From Pleurocapsales cyanobacterium LEGE 10410 (GTDB lineage Bacteria; Cyanobacteriota; Cyanobacteriia; Cyanobacteriales; Xenococcaceae), in assembly GCA_015207195.1 (NCBI GenBank), contig JADEXJ010000020.1:1-55507 (forward strand): a DNA stretch of 55,507 bases, read 5' to 3'. Of this stretch, positions 36,588 through 47,385 are shown piece by piece. Numbering within the stretch: position 1 is the stretch's first letter; the number at the start of each line of letters is the position of its first letter. The translations under genes and the position numbers were made by a program. The notes beneath the pieces are model-generated. The model ran no database searches. It was not told the DNA's origin and saw only the letters and a list, made by a program, of their open reading frames with translations.

Positions 36588-37538
36588 ATGAGTTCTAGTG
36601 CTGTTAACTCTCAAACCGATAACAAAAACCGTTCATCTACAGAAAAGAGTCTTGACAGCAGCTTTATCTGGCTGACACGCATCTTGAGTTTTTTGGTAGC
36701 AGCAGTTCTGCTTTGGATTGCAATTCGAGTTGGTCTTCAAGCGATTCCCGCAATTCAGGAATTTGGCTGGTCTTTTATGACAGGTAGTTCCTGGAATCCT
36801 CCAGAACAACAATATGCTATTTTGCCGATGATTTATGGCACTATAGTTAGCTCATTAATAGCTTTGCTGATTGCTTTTCCTATTGGGGTAGCCTGTGCGA
36901 TCGTTTTGAGTGAAAATTTTCTTCCTCAATCGGTGCGTCGTATTCTAGTGTTTTTGGTGGAATTATTGGCAGCAATTCCCAGCGTAGTCTATGGATTATG
37001 GGGAATTTATGTTTTGATTCCTTTTCTCAAGCCGATTGGCTCGTGGCTGCACCAGAATTTGGGCTGGTTTCCCCTGTTCTCTACTCAATATGTTGGTCCA
37101 GGAATGCTGCCTGCGGGCATAATTCTATCAATTATGATTTTGCCGATAATTACGGCGATTTCTCGTGACTCTCTGGCTTCCTTGCCTCCAGAATTGCGAT
37201 CGGGTTCTTATGCCGTTGGCTCAACCAGGTGGCAAACTATTTTCAGTATCCTGATTCCCGCTGCTTTTTCTGGCATTGTTGGCGGTACGATGCTGGCATT
37301 GGGTAGAGCTTTGGGAGAGACAATGGCAGCAACCTTAGTAATTGGTAATAGCAACGCTCTCAATTTTTCGGTATTGGCACCTGCCAATACTATTGCATCT
37401 TTGATGGCAAATCAGTTCTCTGAAGCTAGTGGCTTACAAAGAGACTCTTTGATGTATGCAGGGTTGATTTTGTTTGCCATCACCCTAGTAGTCAACATTA
37501 TCGCCGAATTAATTATTCAAAAAGTCAAGAAGTATTAG
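36588..37538 (+). CDS. pstC: Phosphate ABC transporter permease PstC
   Basis: 316 residues with six membrane spans and the ABC permease coupling region (SLASLPPELRSGSYAVGSTR, then ILIPAAFSGIVGGTMLALGR). It forms the inner-membrane channel with PstA. The N-terminal 25 residues are polar and disordered-looking. First in the pstC-pstA-pstB order. No substrate-binding protein PstS gene lies upstream, so it must be encoded elsewhere. Likely induced by phosphate limitation through SphR. Confidence 0.96.
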   Translation: MSSSAVNSQTDNKNRSSTEKSLDSSFIWLTRILSFLVAAVLLWIAIRVGLQAIPAIQEFGWSFMTGSSWNPPEQQYAILPMIYGTIVSSLIALLIAFPIGVACAIVLSENFLPQSVRRILVFLVELLAAIPSVVYGLWGIYVLIPFLKPIGSWLHQNLGWFPLFSTQYVGPGMLPAGIILSIMILPIITAISRDSLASLPPELRSGSYAVGSTRWQTIFSILIPAAFSGIVGGTMLALGRALGETMAATLVIGNSNALNFSVLAPANTIASLMANQFSEASGLQRDSLMYAGLILFAITLVVNIIAELIIQKVKKY

Positions 37539-37603
37539 TCAAGTCTTTGGCTCATAGCTTAGAACTATCAGCTAGATTACTCGACCTCACCTCAAGTTAA
37601 ACT

Positions 37604-38488
37604 ATGTCATCTACAACCTATAACCAACAAGACAATCTCAGTAATTTAGAGGCTTCTAATTCACGTCCTCGCACCATTATTGGTACGCTATTGACTGTTT
37701 TGGCTTTTACTTTACTGGGTGTAGCGTTACTACCTCTAGGATTAGTTATAGCCTACGTAATTATCAAAGGTGCGAATCGTCTCAACTTGAGCTTATTTAC
37801 CGAATTACCTCCAGCAGCGTTTCAAGAAGGTGGCGGGGTTGCCAACGCAATTGTCGGAACGCTAATTTTGGTGGGGATTGCTGCGATTATCAGTATTCCC
37901 ATTGGCGTATTGGCTGCCGTTTATCTATCGGAATTTGCTCCTAAAAGAGTTGCTCGCTGGATTCGCTTTGCCACTAACGTTTTGAGTGGCGTACCCTCAA
38001 TTATTGTGGGAATTTTTGCCTATGGAGTGATCGTGCTGCGAACCGATTCCTTTTCTGCCTTTGCTGGTGGTTTTGCCCTGGCAATCTTGATGTTACCGAT
38101 TATCGTGCGAACTACCGATGAAGCATTGCAGATAGTTCCTCAAGAAGTGCGTTGGGCATCAGTAGGGGTCGGGGCTTCCAATTTTCATACCGTACTCAAA
38201 ATCGTGTTGCCAGCAGCCTTGCCAGCAATCGTGACGGGAACTTCTTTAGCGATCGCCAGAGCAGCAGGAGAAACCGCTCCCCTAATTTTTACCGCCCTCT
38301 TTACTCAATTTTGGCCCAATGGTTTGTTTGAGCCAATACCCTCGCTTTCGGTTTTGATCTATAACTACGCTACCGTTCCTTACGACAACCAGAGAGAGCT
38401 AGCTTGGGCAGCTTCCTTACTTTTAGTATTGCTCATCTTACTTGCCAGCGTTATTTCCCGCTGGGCAACCCGCAAGAGCGTTTACTAA
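37604..38488 (+). CDS. pstA: Phosphate ABC transporter permease PstA
   Basis: 294 residues, six membrane spans. Coupling region WASVGVGASNFHTVLKIVLP and GVPSIIVGIFAYG are typical of PstA. It pairs with PstC. 65 bases after pstC, same strand. A decamer repeat lies after it. Normal length with no oddities. Confidence 0.96.
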   Translation: MSSTTYNQQDNLSNLEASNSRPRTIIGTLLTVLAFTLLGVALLPLGLVIAYVIIKGANRLNLSLFTELPPAAFQEGGGVANAIVGTLILVGIAAIISIPIGVLAAVYLSEFAPKRVARWIRFATNVLSGVPSIIVGIFAYGVIVLRTDSFSAFAGGFALAILMLPIIVRTTDEALQIVPQEVRWASVGVGASNFHTVLKIVLPAALPAIVTGTSLAIARAAGETAPLIFTALFTQFWPNGLFEPIPSLSVLIYNYATVPYDNQRELAWAASLLLVLLILLASVISRWATRKSVY

Positions 38489-38551
38489 GTAAAGCTATTA
38501 GCCCCCAAACTACACCTAAGTGAGTCAATCATCTCAATTCAACGATTAACC

Positions 38552-38580
38552 TTATCTGTGTTTATCTGCGTTTATCTGTG
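38552..38580. repeat. Decamer repeat TTATCTGTGT-like x 3
   Basis: Three tandem 10-base units (TTATCTGTGT, TTATCTGCGT, TTATCTGTGG) in the pstA-pstB gap. This kind of short repeat recurs in many cyanobacterial intergenic regions. It may be a neutral repeat; no hairpin forms. Confidence 0.75.
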
Positions 38581-38633
38581 GACAAAACCAAAAATCTATT
38601 ATCTGCCAAATCAATTGAAGTAATTTTAAAATC

Positions 38634-39458
38634 ATGCCTACTCAAGAACAACAAAATTCCCGCTCCCAAACGTCTCAGAAAGAAGAGATGATTCTCAAGG
38701 CTGAAGATGTCACGGTTTACTATGACGACTTTGCTGCTTTACGAGGAGTCTATATGGATATCCCCAGAAACCAGGTTACTGCTTTAATCGGTCCTTCTGG
38801 CTGTGGTAAAAGTACCTTATTGCGTTGCTTTAATCGCCTTAATGACTTGATTGATGGCTGTCGAGTAGAAGGAAAAGTAATCTATCGCGATAAGAACCTC
38901 TATTCAGACAACATTGACGCTGTAGAAGTCCGCCGTCGGATTGGGATGGTATTCCAGAAACCCAATCCCTTCCCCAAATCAATCTATGAAAATATTGCCT
39001 ATGGTGCGAGAATCAACGGCTACAAGGACAACATGGACGATCTGGTGGAAAAATCTCTTAGACAGGCTGCTATTTGGGATGAAGTAAAAGATAAACTCAA
39101 GCAAAATGGTTTGTCTCTCTCTGGGGGACAGCAGCAGCGGTTGTGTATCGCCAGGGCAGTCGCGCTCAAGCCCGATGTGGTATTGATGGATGAACCTTGT
39201 TCTTCCCTGGACCCCGTGTCTACTAGCAAGGTAGAAGACTTGATTCACGAACTAAAAGAAGAATATACGATTGTCATTGTTACTCACAATATGCAGCAGG
39301 CATCAAGGGTAGCAGACATGACTGCGTTTTTTAATGCCGAAGAAGGCGAATCGGGTAATCGCTTTGGTTACCTAGTAGAGTACGATCGCACGGAAGATAT
39401 TTTTGAGAATCCTCAAGAAGAATCTACGAAAAGTTATGTGGGCGGACACTTTGGCTAA
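38634..39458 (+). CDS. pstB: Phosphate ABC transporter ATP-binding protein PstB
   Basis: 274 residues. Walker [10 protein letters not shown] (53-61), ABC signature [15 protein letters not shown] and Walker [12 protein letters not shown] identify it. It powers phosphate import through PstCA. It follows pstA by 145 bases, so may have its own leader. A longish N-terminal tail (20 residues of Gln/Ser) precedes the ATPase. Only one pstB copy is present here. Confidence 0.96.
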   Translation: MPTQEQQNSRSQTSQKEEMILKAEDVTVYYDDFAALRGVYMDIPRNQVTALIGPSGCGKSTLLRCFNRLNDLIDGCRVEGKVIYRDKNLYSDNIDAVEVRRRIGMVFQKPNPFPKSIYENIAYGARINGYKDNMDDLVEKSLRQAAIWDEVKDKLKQNGLSLSGGQQQRLCIARAVALKPDVVLMDEPCSSLDPVSTSKVEDLIHELKEEYTIVIVTHNMQQASRVADMTAFFNAEEGESGNRFGYLVEYDRTEDIFENPQEESTKSYVGGHFG

Positions 39459-39887
39459 GTAATTTATTTACTAAATTAAGTTACGTAGATTACTGAATTC
39501 GTGGCTTAGAAGTTGTTAAATAAAGCTGGACTTAACTATTAATTAATCTGCGAGTTTTATAATGATTGGCGAGCGGTTTTAACAAGCGATCGCTCGTCTC
39601 TTATAATCGAAATGAACTCAAATAATGACCTTTATGGTTAATGGCGATTGAGTACAATTTATTTAGCCAAGATAAACTTTAATCTTAGCTGAAATCTTGT
39701 CATATCCAGATAGTAACTATGTAGTTTTCTCAATAGTTTCGACTGATAAAACAATTGCCAATCCAAAATAATTTAAATCATAAATTAAAGCTTAATTTGA
39801 AGCTGGTTTTTTAGTTAATTGTTCTAGCCTGGTTAATAGGAATAAGTATGTGCGCTAACAGTAAATAACGTCTCCAATAGAAGTATT
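39459..39887. other. 429-bp region before xfp
   Basis: No gene seen on either strand. Near 39570-39596, CGAGCG and CGCTCG could form a 6-bp stem with a 15-base loop after pstB, a weak candidate terminator without a T tract. The rest is AT-rich and should contain the xfp promoter. Confidence 0.4.
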
Positions 39888-42296
39888 ATGGTTACAACTC
39901 CAACTAATCCTAAATCCTCATCGACAGCTTTAACCGACGAAGAACTGAAAAGAATAGACGCTTACTGGCGTGCCTGTAATTATCTTGCCGTGGGCATGAT
40001 CTATCTACAGGACAATCCCCTATTAAAAGAGCCATTAAAGTCAGAACATATCAAGAACCGTTTATTAGGACACTGGGGGTCTTCACCCGCCCTGAGCTTT
40101 ACCTACGTTCACCTCAATCGACTGATCAAAAAATACGACCTCAATTCAATATTTCTTGCAGGACCAGGACACGGTGCGCCTGGAGTTTTAGGTCCTGTGT
40201 ACCTAGAAGGAACCTATTCAGAAGTTTATCCCGATAAGAGCGAAGACGAAGTAGGAATGCAGAGGTTTTTCAAGCAGTTCTCTTTTCCTGGCTATATTGG
40301 CAGTCACTGTACCCCCGAAACCCCTGGTTCGATTCATGAGGGAGGAGAACTAGGCTATAGTGTTTCTCACGCCTATGGTGCAGTTTACGATCATCCCGAC
40401 CTAATTGCAGCCTGTGTGGTAGGCGATGGAGAGGCAGAAACTGGACCCCTGGCAACAGCCTGGCATTCCAATAAATTTCTCAACCCCGTCCGTGATGGTG
40501 CAGTATTACCAATTCTCAATCTCAACGGTTACAAAATAGCCAACCCGACGATTCTGGCTCGTATCAGCCCAGAAGAATTAGAAAATCTGTTTAAAGGCTA
40601 TGGCTATACCCCCTATGTAGTAGAAGGCTCTGACCCCGAACAAATGCACCAAAAGATGGCTGGGGTGATGGAAGAATGTATTACTAAAATTCGGGAAATT
40701 CAACAGGAAGCTCGTAGCCAAAATAAAGCTTTTCGTCCCCGCTGGCCAATGATTATTTTGCGGACTCCCAAAGGCTGGACGGGACCCCAGGAAGTAGACG
40801 GTCATAAGGTAGAAGGTTTCTGGAGAGCGCACCAGGTTCCCATGGGGGGAATGCACTCTAATCCCGAACACGTCAAGCTCCTCGAACAGTGGATGAAGGG
40901 TTATAAGCCAGAGGAGTTGTTTGATGAGAATGGAACTTTAATTCCCGAACTCAAAGAACTCGCTCCCGTAGGGATCAAGCGCATGAGTGCTAACCCCGTA
41001 GCCAATGGCGGTTTATTACGCAAAGACCTGACCATGCCAGACTTTCGTGATTTTGCCGTAGAGGTCGAACACCATGGTAATACAGAAGTAGAAAATACCA
41101 GAGTGTTGGGCAAGTTTCTCCGAGAAGTGATGCGCCATAATCTGACCAATTTTCGCGTTTTTGGACCCGATGAAACTGCCTCCAATCGCCTGCAAGATAT
41201 TTACGAAGTGAGCAAGAAAGCCTGGATGGCGGACTATCTGCCAGAAGACGAAGATGGCGGTCAATTGTCTCCCGATGGTCGAGTGATGGAGATGTTGAGC
41301 GAACATACTCTAGAAGGCTGGCTTGAAGGATACCTACTTACAGGAAGACATGGTTTTTTCCATAGCTACGAAGCCTTTGTTCATCTAATTAGCTCGATGT
41401 TTAACCAGCACGCCAAATGGTTAGATATCTGCGAGAATCACGTATCCTGGCGCGCTCCTGTTTCTTCCCTCAATATTTTGCTGTCTTCTTTGGTGTGGCG
41501 ACAAGACCATAATGGCTTTTCCCATCAAGATCCAGGCTTTATTGATGTGGTAACCAACAAGAGTGCCGAAGTTACCCGCATCTATTTTCCCCCCGATGCT
41601 AACTGCCTGTTGTCGGTAGCGGATCACTGTTTGCAGAGTAAAAATTATGCCAACGTAATTGTTGCCGATAAACAGATGCACCTGCAATACCTGACTATGG
41701 ATGAGGCGGTCAAGCACTGTACCAAAGGAATTGGAATCTGGGGCTGGGCGAGTAATGACGATTGTGGCACAGAACCAGATGAACCAGATGTAATCATGGC
41801 TTGCTGTGGGGATATTCCCACTATGGAATCTCTAGCAGCTACGGCAATTTTAAGAGAAGAATTCCCCGAACTAAAAGTTAGATTTATCAATGTAGTCGAT
41901 CTATATAAGCTCCAGACCGAAGGAGAACATCCTCACGGTTTATCAAATAGAGAGTTTGATACGCTGTTTACTGCCGATAAACCCGTAATCTTTAACTTCC
42001 ACGGCTATCCCTGGTTGATTCACAAGCTGGCTTATCGTCGCACCAATCAAGAGCGCATTCACGTTCGGGGGTACAAAGAACAGGGCAATATTAATACCCC
42101 ACTTCAGCTTGCCACCATTAACCAAATCGATCGCTTTAATTTGGTCATTGATGTCATCGATCGCGTTCCGACCTTAGGTTCTCGTGCAGCCCACGTCAGG
42201 GAAAGAATGAGAGATGCGATTATTGATAATTTAGCCTATGCCAAAGAACACGGCATGGACAAACCTGAAATATCCCATTGGAAATGGCCCTACTAA
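39888..42296 (+). CDS. xfp: Phosphoketolase (Xfp)
   Basis: 802 residues, the full length for phosphoketolase. The thiamine-diphosphate motif GDGEAETG (179-186), GPGHGAPG near 92-99 and [12 protein letters not shown] define the family. It cleaves xylulose-5-phosphate and/or fructose-6-phosphate with phosphate to acetyl phosphate and an aldose phosphate. Its closest functional partner, ackA, is 5.8 kb downstream on the same strand with glgP, glgX and a phosphatase between. This arrangement supports flow from glycogen to acetate. A strong hairpin follows its stop. Confidence 0.97.
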   Translation: MVTTPTNPKSSSTALTDEELKRIDAYWRACNYLAVGMIYLQDNPLLKEPLKSEHIKNRLLGHWGSSPALSFTYVHLNRLIKKYDLNSIFLAGPGHGAPGVLGPVYLEGTYSEVYPDKSEDEVGMQRFFKQFSFPGYIGSHCTPETPGSIHEGGELGYSVSHAYGAVYDHPDLIAACVVGDGEAETGPLATAWHSNKFLNPVRDGAVLPILNLNGYKIANPTILARISPEELENLFKGYGYTPYVVEGSDPEQMHQKMAGVMEECITKIREIQQEARSQNKAFRPRWPMIILRTPKGWTGPQEVDGHKVEGFWRAHQVPMGGMHSNPEHVKLLEQWMKGYKPEELFDENGTLIPELKELAPVGIKRMSANPVANGGLLRKDLTMPDFRDFAVEVEHHGNTEVENTRVLGKFLREVMRHNLTNFRVFGPDETASNRLQDIYEVSKKAWMADYLPEDEDGGQLSPDGRVMEMLSEHTLEGWLEGYLLTGRHGFFHSYEAFVHLISSMFNQHAKWLDICENHVSWRAPVSSLNILLSSLVWRQDHNGFSHQDPGFIDVVTNKSAEVTRIYFPPDANCLLSVADHCLQSKNYANVIVADKQMHLQYLTMDEAVKHCTKGIGIWGWASNDDCGTEPDEPDVIMACCGDIPTMESLAATAILREEFPELKVRFINVVDLYKLQTEGEHPHGLSNREFDTLFTADKPVIFNFHGYPWLIHKLAYRRTNQERIHVRGYKEQGNINTPLQLATINQIDRFNLVIDVIDRVPTLGSRAAHVRERMRDAIIDNLAYAKEHGMDKPEISHWKWPY

Positions 42297-42310
42297 GGTA
42301 AGAGACAAGA

Positions 42311-42334
42311 GGAGGGACGGTCTTACGTCCCTCC
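42311..42334 (+). terminator. Strong hairpin after xfp (terminator-like or repeat)
   Basis: GGAGGGACG and CGTCCCTCC are perfect 9-bp arms with loop GTCTTA, starting 14 bases after the xfp stop. No T run follows, so it may be a stabilising 3' hairpin or a dispersed palindromic repeat rather than a classic rho-independent terminator. Confidence 0.5.
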
Positions 42335-42465
42335 AGAGGTAATGAGTACTAGCGTATGAACGCATTGCTCCTCAGCTTTTTGAAGCAGCAATTCAAGGTA
42401 TTTTATTTTAGCTTTCACCAGAAACCGTTAAGCAGATCACAACTAAAAATTACTTGGAGCAAGCA

Positions 42466-44997
42466 ATGACATTATCTCAAGATAAAGTAGTTACTCAGGA
42501 AATTATCACCGAAGACGATCGCACGGGATTGAGCGTGACTACCCTCAGAAGGGCGATCGCCGATAATCTATTTTATCTTCAGGGTAAAACACCTCAAACT
42601 GCAACCATCAATGATTACTATCTAGCTTTAGCCTACACGGTGCGCGATCGCCTGTTGCAACGCTGGCTAGCCACCTCGCAAACTTATCTAGACCCAGAGA
42701 TCAAGGTGGTTTGCTATTTTTCTGCCGAGTTCCTCGTCGGACCTCATTTGGGTAACAACTTAATCAACCTGGGTGTCTACCATAATGTTCTAGAAGCTGT
42801 CGAAGAGTCGGGGTTAAACTTTAGCCAGTTGCTCGAACAGGAAGAAGAACCAGGCTTGGGGAATGGGGGCTTGGGTCGATTAGCTGCTTGCTATATGGAT
42901 TCCCTGGCTAGTTTAGAAATCCCCGCGATTGGCTACGGTATCCGTTACGAATACGGTATTTTTGACCAAGAAATCAAAAACGGCTGGCAGGTAGAAATCA
43001 GCGATAAGTGGCTGCAATACGGCAATCCCTGGGAAGTTCCTCGCCCAGAAGCTGCGGTGGAGGTCAAATTTGAGGGACACACGGTCGCCGATACCGATGA
43101 GGCGGGAAACTATCAAGTGCGTTGGATACCTGGCTATATTTTACAGGGAATACCCTACGATACTCCCATCACGGGCTACCAGGTCAATACGGCTAATACG
43201 ATGCGGTTGTGGAAAGCCGAAGCCTGTAAATCCTTTGACTTTGCCAAGTTCAACCAAGGAGATTACTACGGTGCGGTAGATAACAAGGTTACTTCAGAAA
43301 ACCTCACCAAAGTTCTCTATCCCAACGACGAACAGATGAAGGGGAAAAAGCTACGTCTCCAGCAGCAATACTTTTTTGTCTCCTGTTCTCTACAGGATAT
43401 GATTCGCATCCATCTAGCAGAATCGGACAGCTTAGATAACTTCCACGAAAAGTTCGCTGCCCAGCTAAACGATACCCATCCTGCGATCGCCGTGGCGGAA
43501 TTGATGCGCTTATTGGTAGACGAACATGGTTTGCCTTGGGACAAAGCTTGGGAGATTACGCAGAACACTCTGGGCTATACCAACCACACTCTGTTACCAG
43601 AAGCCCTAGAAAAATGGTCTTTAAGTTTGTTTAGTTCTCTTCTACCCCGTCATTTAGAAATTATTTACGAAATTAATCACCATTTTCTCCAGCTGGTTAA
43701 AACCAAATATCCCAACAACCAAGAAAAGTTGGCTAATCTATCGTTAATCGACGAAGACAAGGGAAAATATGTCCGCATGGCGCATCTAGCCTGTGTGGGT
43801 TCCCACGCGATTAATGGCGTTGCCGAACTGCATACCCAACTGCTGAAAGAAACCGTATTACGTGACTTTTACGAACTGTTTCCCGACAAATTTAATAGTA
43901 AAACCAATGGCATTACCCCCCGTCGCTGGATGGTGTTGAGCAATCCCAGATTGAGCGAATTAATTACCGAAAAAATTGGCGATCGCTGGATTAACCACCT
44001 AGAAGAACTCAAGCAACTCGAATCATGGGCAGATGATGCCGAATTCAAACAGCAGTGGCGGGACATCAAGCAAGCAATCAAACAAGAGTTAGCCGACTAT
44101 AGCGAACAACTTGGAGTTAAGGTAAATCCCGATTCTTTATTCGATATTCAGGTAAAACGCGTCCACGAATACAAGCGTCAGCATCTCAACGTGCTGTATA
44201 TTCTTACCCTATATAATCGTCTCAAGCAAAATCCCGACCTCGATATTGTTCCCCGCACCTTTTTCTTTGGCGGAAAAGCTGCACCAGGCTATTACATGGC
44301 AAAGCTAATTATTAAGCTGATTAACTCTGTCGGGGAAGTGGTCAATAACGATCCCGATATTGGCGATCGCCTAAAAGTAGTTTTCCTCCCTGATTACAAC
44401 GTCAAGTTGGCACAGCGAGTTTATCCCGCAGCGGATTTATCGGAACAGATCTCCATGGCTGGTAAAGAAGCATCGGGGACGGGGAATATGAAATTTTCCC
44501 TCAACGGAGCCTTAACTATCGGTACTCTCGATGGGGCAAACGTCGAGATTCGCCAAGAAGTAGGAGCGGACAATTTCTTTTTGTTTGGTTTAGAAAGCCC
44601 CGAAGTAAATGAATTAAAAGCACAGGGTTACAATCCATACGACTATTACGCCAGCAACGCCGAACTCAAGGCAGTTATCGATCGCCTGGGGGCTGGTGAC
44701 TTTTCTCCAGAGGACAAAGATTTGTTTCGACCAATTATTGATAACCTGCTGCACCAAGATCCTTTTCTGTTGTTAGCCGACTATCAGTCATATGTTGAAT
44801 GCCAAGATCGAGTATCTCAAGCATACAAAAACCAAGATAACTGGACGCGGATGTCCATTATCAATGTTGCGCGGATGGGTAAATTTTCCAGCGATCGCTC
44901 GATTGCCCAGTACTGTGAAGATATTTGGCATACTTCAGCAGTACCGATCAAACTACAGGAATACGCCCAAGCGGATGCTGTTTTGCAGGTAAATTAA
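42466..44997 (+). CDS. glgP: Glycogen phosphorylase
   Basis: About 843 residues. ATG 42466 is preferred over TTG 42454 because GGAG lies 6 bases before it. GT35 family features include the PLP-binding Lys676 in GTGNMKFSLNGA, and the glucan and phosphate site motifs QLNDTHPAIAVAEL and RVHEYKRQHLN. It releases glucose-1-phosphate from glycogen using phosphate. Together with glgX downstream it degrades glycogen in the cytosol. Length is typical. No signs of truncation. Confidence 0.97.
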   Translation: MTLSQDKVVTQEIITEDDRTGLSVTTLRRAIADNLFYLQGKTPQTATINDYYLALAYTVRDRLLQRWLATSQTYLDPEIKVVCYFSAEFLVGPHLGNNLINLGVYHNVLEAVEESGLNFSQLLEQEEEPGLGNGGLGRLAACYMDSLASLEIPAIGYGIRYEYGIFDQEIKNGWQVEISDKWLQYGNPWEVPRPEAAVEVKFEGHTVADTDEAGNYQVRWIPGYILQGIPYDTPITGYQVNTANTMRLWKAEACKSFDFAKFNQGDYYGAVDNKVTSENLTKVLYPNDEQMKGKKLRLQQQYFFVSCSLQDMIRIHLAESDSLDNFHEKFAAQLNDTHPAIAVAELMRLLVDEHGLPWDKAWEITQNTLGYTNHTLLPEALEKWSLSLFSSLLPRHLEIIYEINHHFLQLVKTKYPNNQEKLANLSLIDEDKGKYVRMAHLACVGSHAINGVAELHTQLLKETVLRDFYELFPDKFNSKTNGITPRRWMVLSNPRLSELITEKIGDRWINHLEELKQLESWADDAEFKQQWRDIKQAIKQELADYSEQLGVKVNPDSLFDIQVKRVHEYKRQHLNVLYILTLYNRLKQNPDLDIVPRTFFFGGKAAPGYYMAKLIIKLINSVGEVVNNDPDIGDRLKVVFLPDYNVKLAQRVYPAADLSEQISMAGKEASGTGNMKFSLNGALTIGTLDGANVEIRQEVGADNFFLFGLESPEVNELKAQGYNPYDYYASNAELKAVIDRLGAGDFSPEDKDLFRPIIDNLLHQDPFLLLADYQSYVECQDRVSQAYKNQDNWTRMSIINVARMGKFSSDRSIAQYCEDIWHTSAVPIKLQEYAQADAVLQVN

Positions 44998-45030
44998 CCT
45001 TCAAAGCGATTCAGTTTCCGAACTCCGAAT

Positions 45031-45095
45031 ATGCGAAGCCTTAAAGGACTAACTTCGTGCTTGTCCTCGAATGGGGGTCGCGGTATCCTTTAGGA
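45031..45095. repeat. Dispersed repeat, copy 2 (inverted relative to 28341)
   Basis: The reverse complement of this stretch matches 28341-28406 over about 65 bases, sharing CGACCCCCATTCGAGGACAA and GTCCTTTA-type ends. It lies in the glgP-glgX gap. Confidence 0.75.
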
Positions 45096-45220
45096 CTACG
45101 CACTCCGAACTACGAAATCACAGTCATCATCATAAAAATTAGGAATTGGCAATCGGTAGTCGGCAATTAATCTTTAAGTTACTGTTTATTGGTGACCGAT
45201 CGCTAATTACTAAATAAAGA

Positions 45221-47332
45221 ATGGCAAAGAAACTCAAGACATTACCTGGAGAAAGTTTTCCCTTAGGTGCTACCGTATATCCCGATGGCGTAAATTTTTG
45301 CGTTTTTTCTCAAAATGCCTCCGCCATGGAACTGTTGCTGTTTGATACAGACCATGCTGCTAAACCAGCTCATGTCATTAAACTCGATCCCTCGCGGAAC
45401 AAAACATATTACTACTGGCATGTCTTTATCCCGCAAATTACGGCAGGTCAAATTTATGCTTATCGAGCGGGGGGAGAATTTGCTCCCGAACTCGGACGAC
45501 GTTTTGATAGAACAAAAGTATTGCTAGACCCCTATACACGGGCGGTAGTCGGGCAAGAATTTTACGATCGCGCTGCTGCTTCTCGTCGGGGAGATAACTG
45601 TGCCTCCGCTCTCAAAGGCGTGGTATTAGACTCTAGTGATTATGATTGGGAAGGCGATCGCCATCCGAGAATTCCCTACTCCAGCAGCGTCATTTACGAA
45701 ATGCACGTCGGGGGTTTTACGCGCCATCACAGTTCTGGTGTGGCTCAGTCGAAACGAGGAACCTATGCAGGCTTAATTGAAAAAATTCCCTATCTCCAAG
45801 AATTGGGAGTTACCGCCGTCGAATTATTGCCCGTCCATCAGTTCGATCCGCAAGATGTGCGTCCTGGATTAAAAAACTATTGGGGCTACAGTACGATTAA
45901 CTTTTTTGCTCCCCACAGAGGCTATAGTTCACGACGCGATCCTTTAGGACCAGTAGACGAGTTCCGCGATCTGGTCAAAGCCCTGCACAAGGCAAAGATT
46001 GAGGTAATTTTAGACGTGGTGTTCAACCATACCGCCGAAGGCAACGAACAGGGTCCGACCCTTTCTTTCCGTGGCTTAGACAATGAAACTTACTATATCT
46101 TAGAAGACGATCCTACTTTTTATAAAAACTATAGCGGTTGTGGCAATACCTTTAAGGGCAATCACCCCGTTGTTGGTAGATTGATTGTCGATTCCTTGCG
46201 CTACTGGGTTTCCGAAATGCACGTCGATGGTTTTCGTTTCGATCTGGCTTCAATCTTGTCGAGAGATGTTTACGGCGAACCGATAGAAGACGCGGGGGCG
46301 TTAAAAATTCTTTCGATTATCGAATCCGATCCAGTTTTGGCAGGAACCAAGCTGATTGCCGAAGCCTGGGATGCAGCAGGGCTATATCACGTCGGTAAGT
46401 TTGTCGCCCACGCCGATTGGTTTTCCGAGTGGAACGGGCCATTTCGTGACGATGTGCGTTGTTTCGTCAAGAGCGATCGCGGGGCGGTTAAGAATCTATC
46501 ATCGAGAATCCTAGCCAGTCCCGATATTTACTCTAGATTGGATACCGATATCAATCGCTGTATCAACTTTATTACCTGTCACGATGGTTTTACCCTCAGC
46601 GATTTGGTTTCCTATAATCGCAAACACAATCAGGCAAATAAGGAAAATAGTCGCGATGGTTGTAATCATAACTTTAGCTGGAACTGCGGTGAGGAAGGAT
46701 TAACCGAAGATCCAGAAATCCTCCAGTTGCGCTCCCAGCAAATCAAAAATTTCCTCACTATTCTATTTATGTCTCAGGGAACACCCATGCTATTAATGGG
46801 AGACGAAATTCGCCATACTCAACTGGGAAACAACAATAGTTACTGTCAGGACAATGAATTAAGCTGGTTTGACTGGAGTTTAGTCGCTCAGCAGGATAGT
46901 TTGCTGCGGTTTGTCAAGAAGTTAATCCGCTTCCATCAAGAATTGGAACTTTTCCGCGTCGAACAATTCCTAGAAGTTGATCGCGTAAGCTCAAAACCCT
47001 ATATACTCTGGCACGGACAGCTTTTGGGCAAACCAGACTGGAGCGAAGACTCTCATTGTTTGGCTTTTTCACTGTGCCATCCCGACAGTGGAGAACACCT
47101 GCACGTTATTCTCAATGCCTATTGGAAACCCCTAAAATTTGAATTACCAGTTTTAAAGCTGGGCAATTCTTGGCATCAAATTGTCAATACTGCTCTACCC
47201 GCACCAGATGATTTTGCTGATTTAAGCACGGCGATCAAAATCCAGAAAGATAGCTGTGAAGTTGCTGCGCGATCTTCCGTCGTCTTGATGGAGAAAGGTG
47301 CAGTTGTACCGATACCGAGCTTTAATCTGTAA
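45221..47332 (+). CDS. glgX: Glycogen debranching enzyme GlgX
   Basis: 703 residues, isoamylase-type GH13 with an N-terminal CBM48 (GATVYPDGVNFCVFS). The catalytic nucleophile is Asp341 in VDGFRFDLAS, acid/base Glu381 in IAEAWDA, and the third acid Asp455 in CHDGFTLSDL. It hydrolyses alpha-1,6 branches in glycogen limit dextrins, freeing linear chains for phosphorylase. It follows glgP by 223 bases and precedes the phosphatase by 53. Cytosolic. Confidence 0.95.
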   Translation: MAKKLKTLPGESFPLGATVYPDGVNFCVFSQNASAMELLLFDTDHAAKPAHVIKLDPSRNKTYYYWHVFIPQITAGQIYAYRAGGEFAPELGRRFDRTKVLLDPYTRAVVGQEFYDRAAASRRGDNCASALKGVVLDSSDYDWEGDRHPRIPYSSSVIYEMHVGGFTRHHSSGVAQSKRGTYAGLIEKIPYLQELGVTAVELLPVHQFDPQDVRPGLKNYWGYSTINFFAPHRGYSSRRDPLGPVDEFRDLVKALHKAKIEVILDVVFNHTAEGNEQGPTLSFRGLDNETYYILEDDPTFYKNYSGCGNTFKGNHPVVGRLIVDSLRYWVSEMHVDGFRFDLASILSRDVYGEPIEDAGALKILSIIESDPVLAGTKLIAEAWDAAGLYHVGKFVAHADWFSEWNGPFRDDVRCFVKSDRGAVKNLSSRILASPDIYSRLDTDINRCINFITCHDGFTLSDLVSYNRKHNQANKENSRDGCNHNFSWNCGEEGLTEDPEILQLRSQQIKNFLTILFMSQGTPMLLMGDEIRHTQLGNNNSYCQDNELSWFDWSLVAQQDSLLRFVKKLIRFHQELELFRVEQFLEVDRVSSKPYILWHGQLLGKPDWSEDSHCLAFSLCHPDSGEHLHVILNAYWKPLKFELPVLKLGNSWHQIVNTALPAPDDFADLSTAIKIQKDSCEVAARSSVVLMEKGAVVPIPSFNL

Positions 47333-47385
47333 CTTGATGGGGAAGCTGAGGGAGCAATAAAAAAAACTATAACAGCGTCAAGCCG

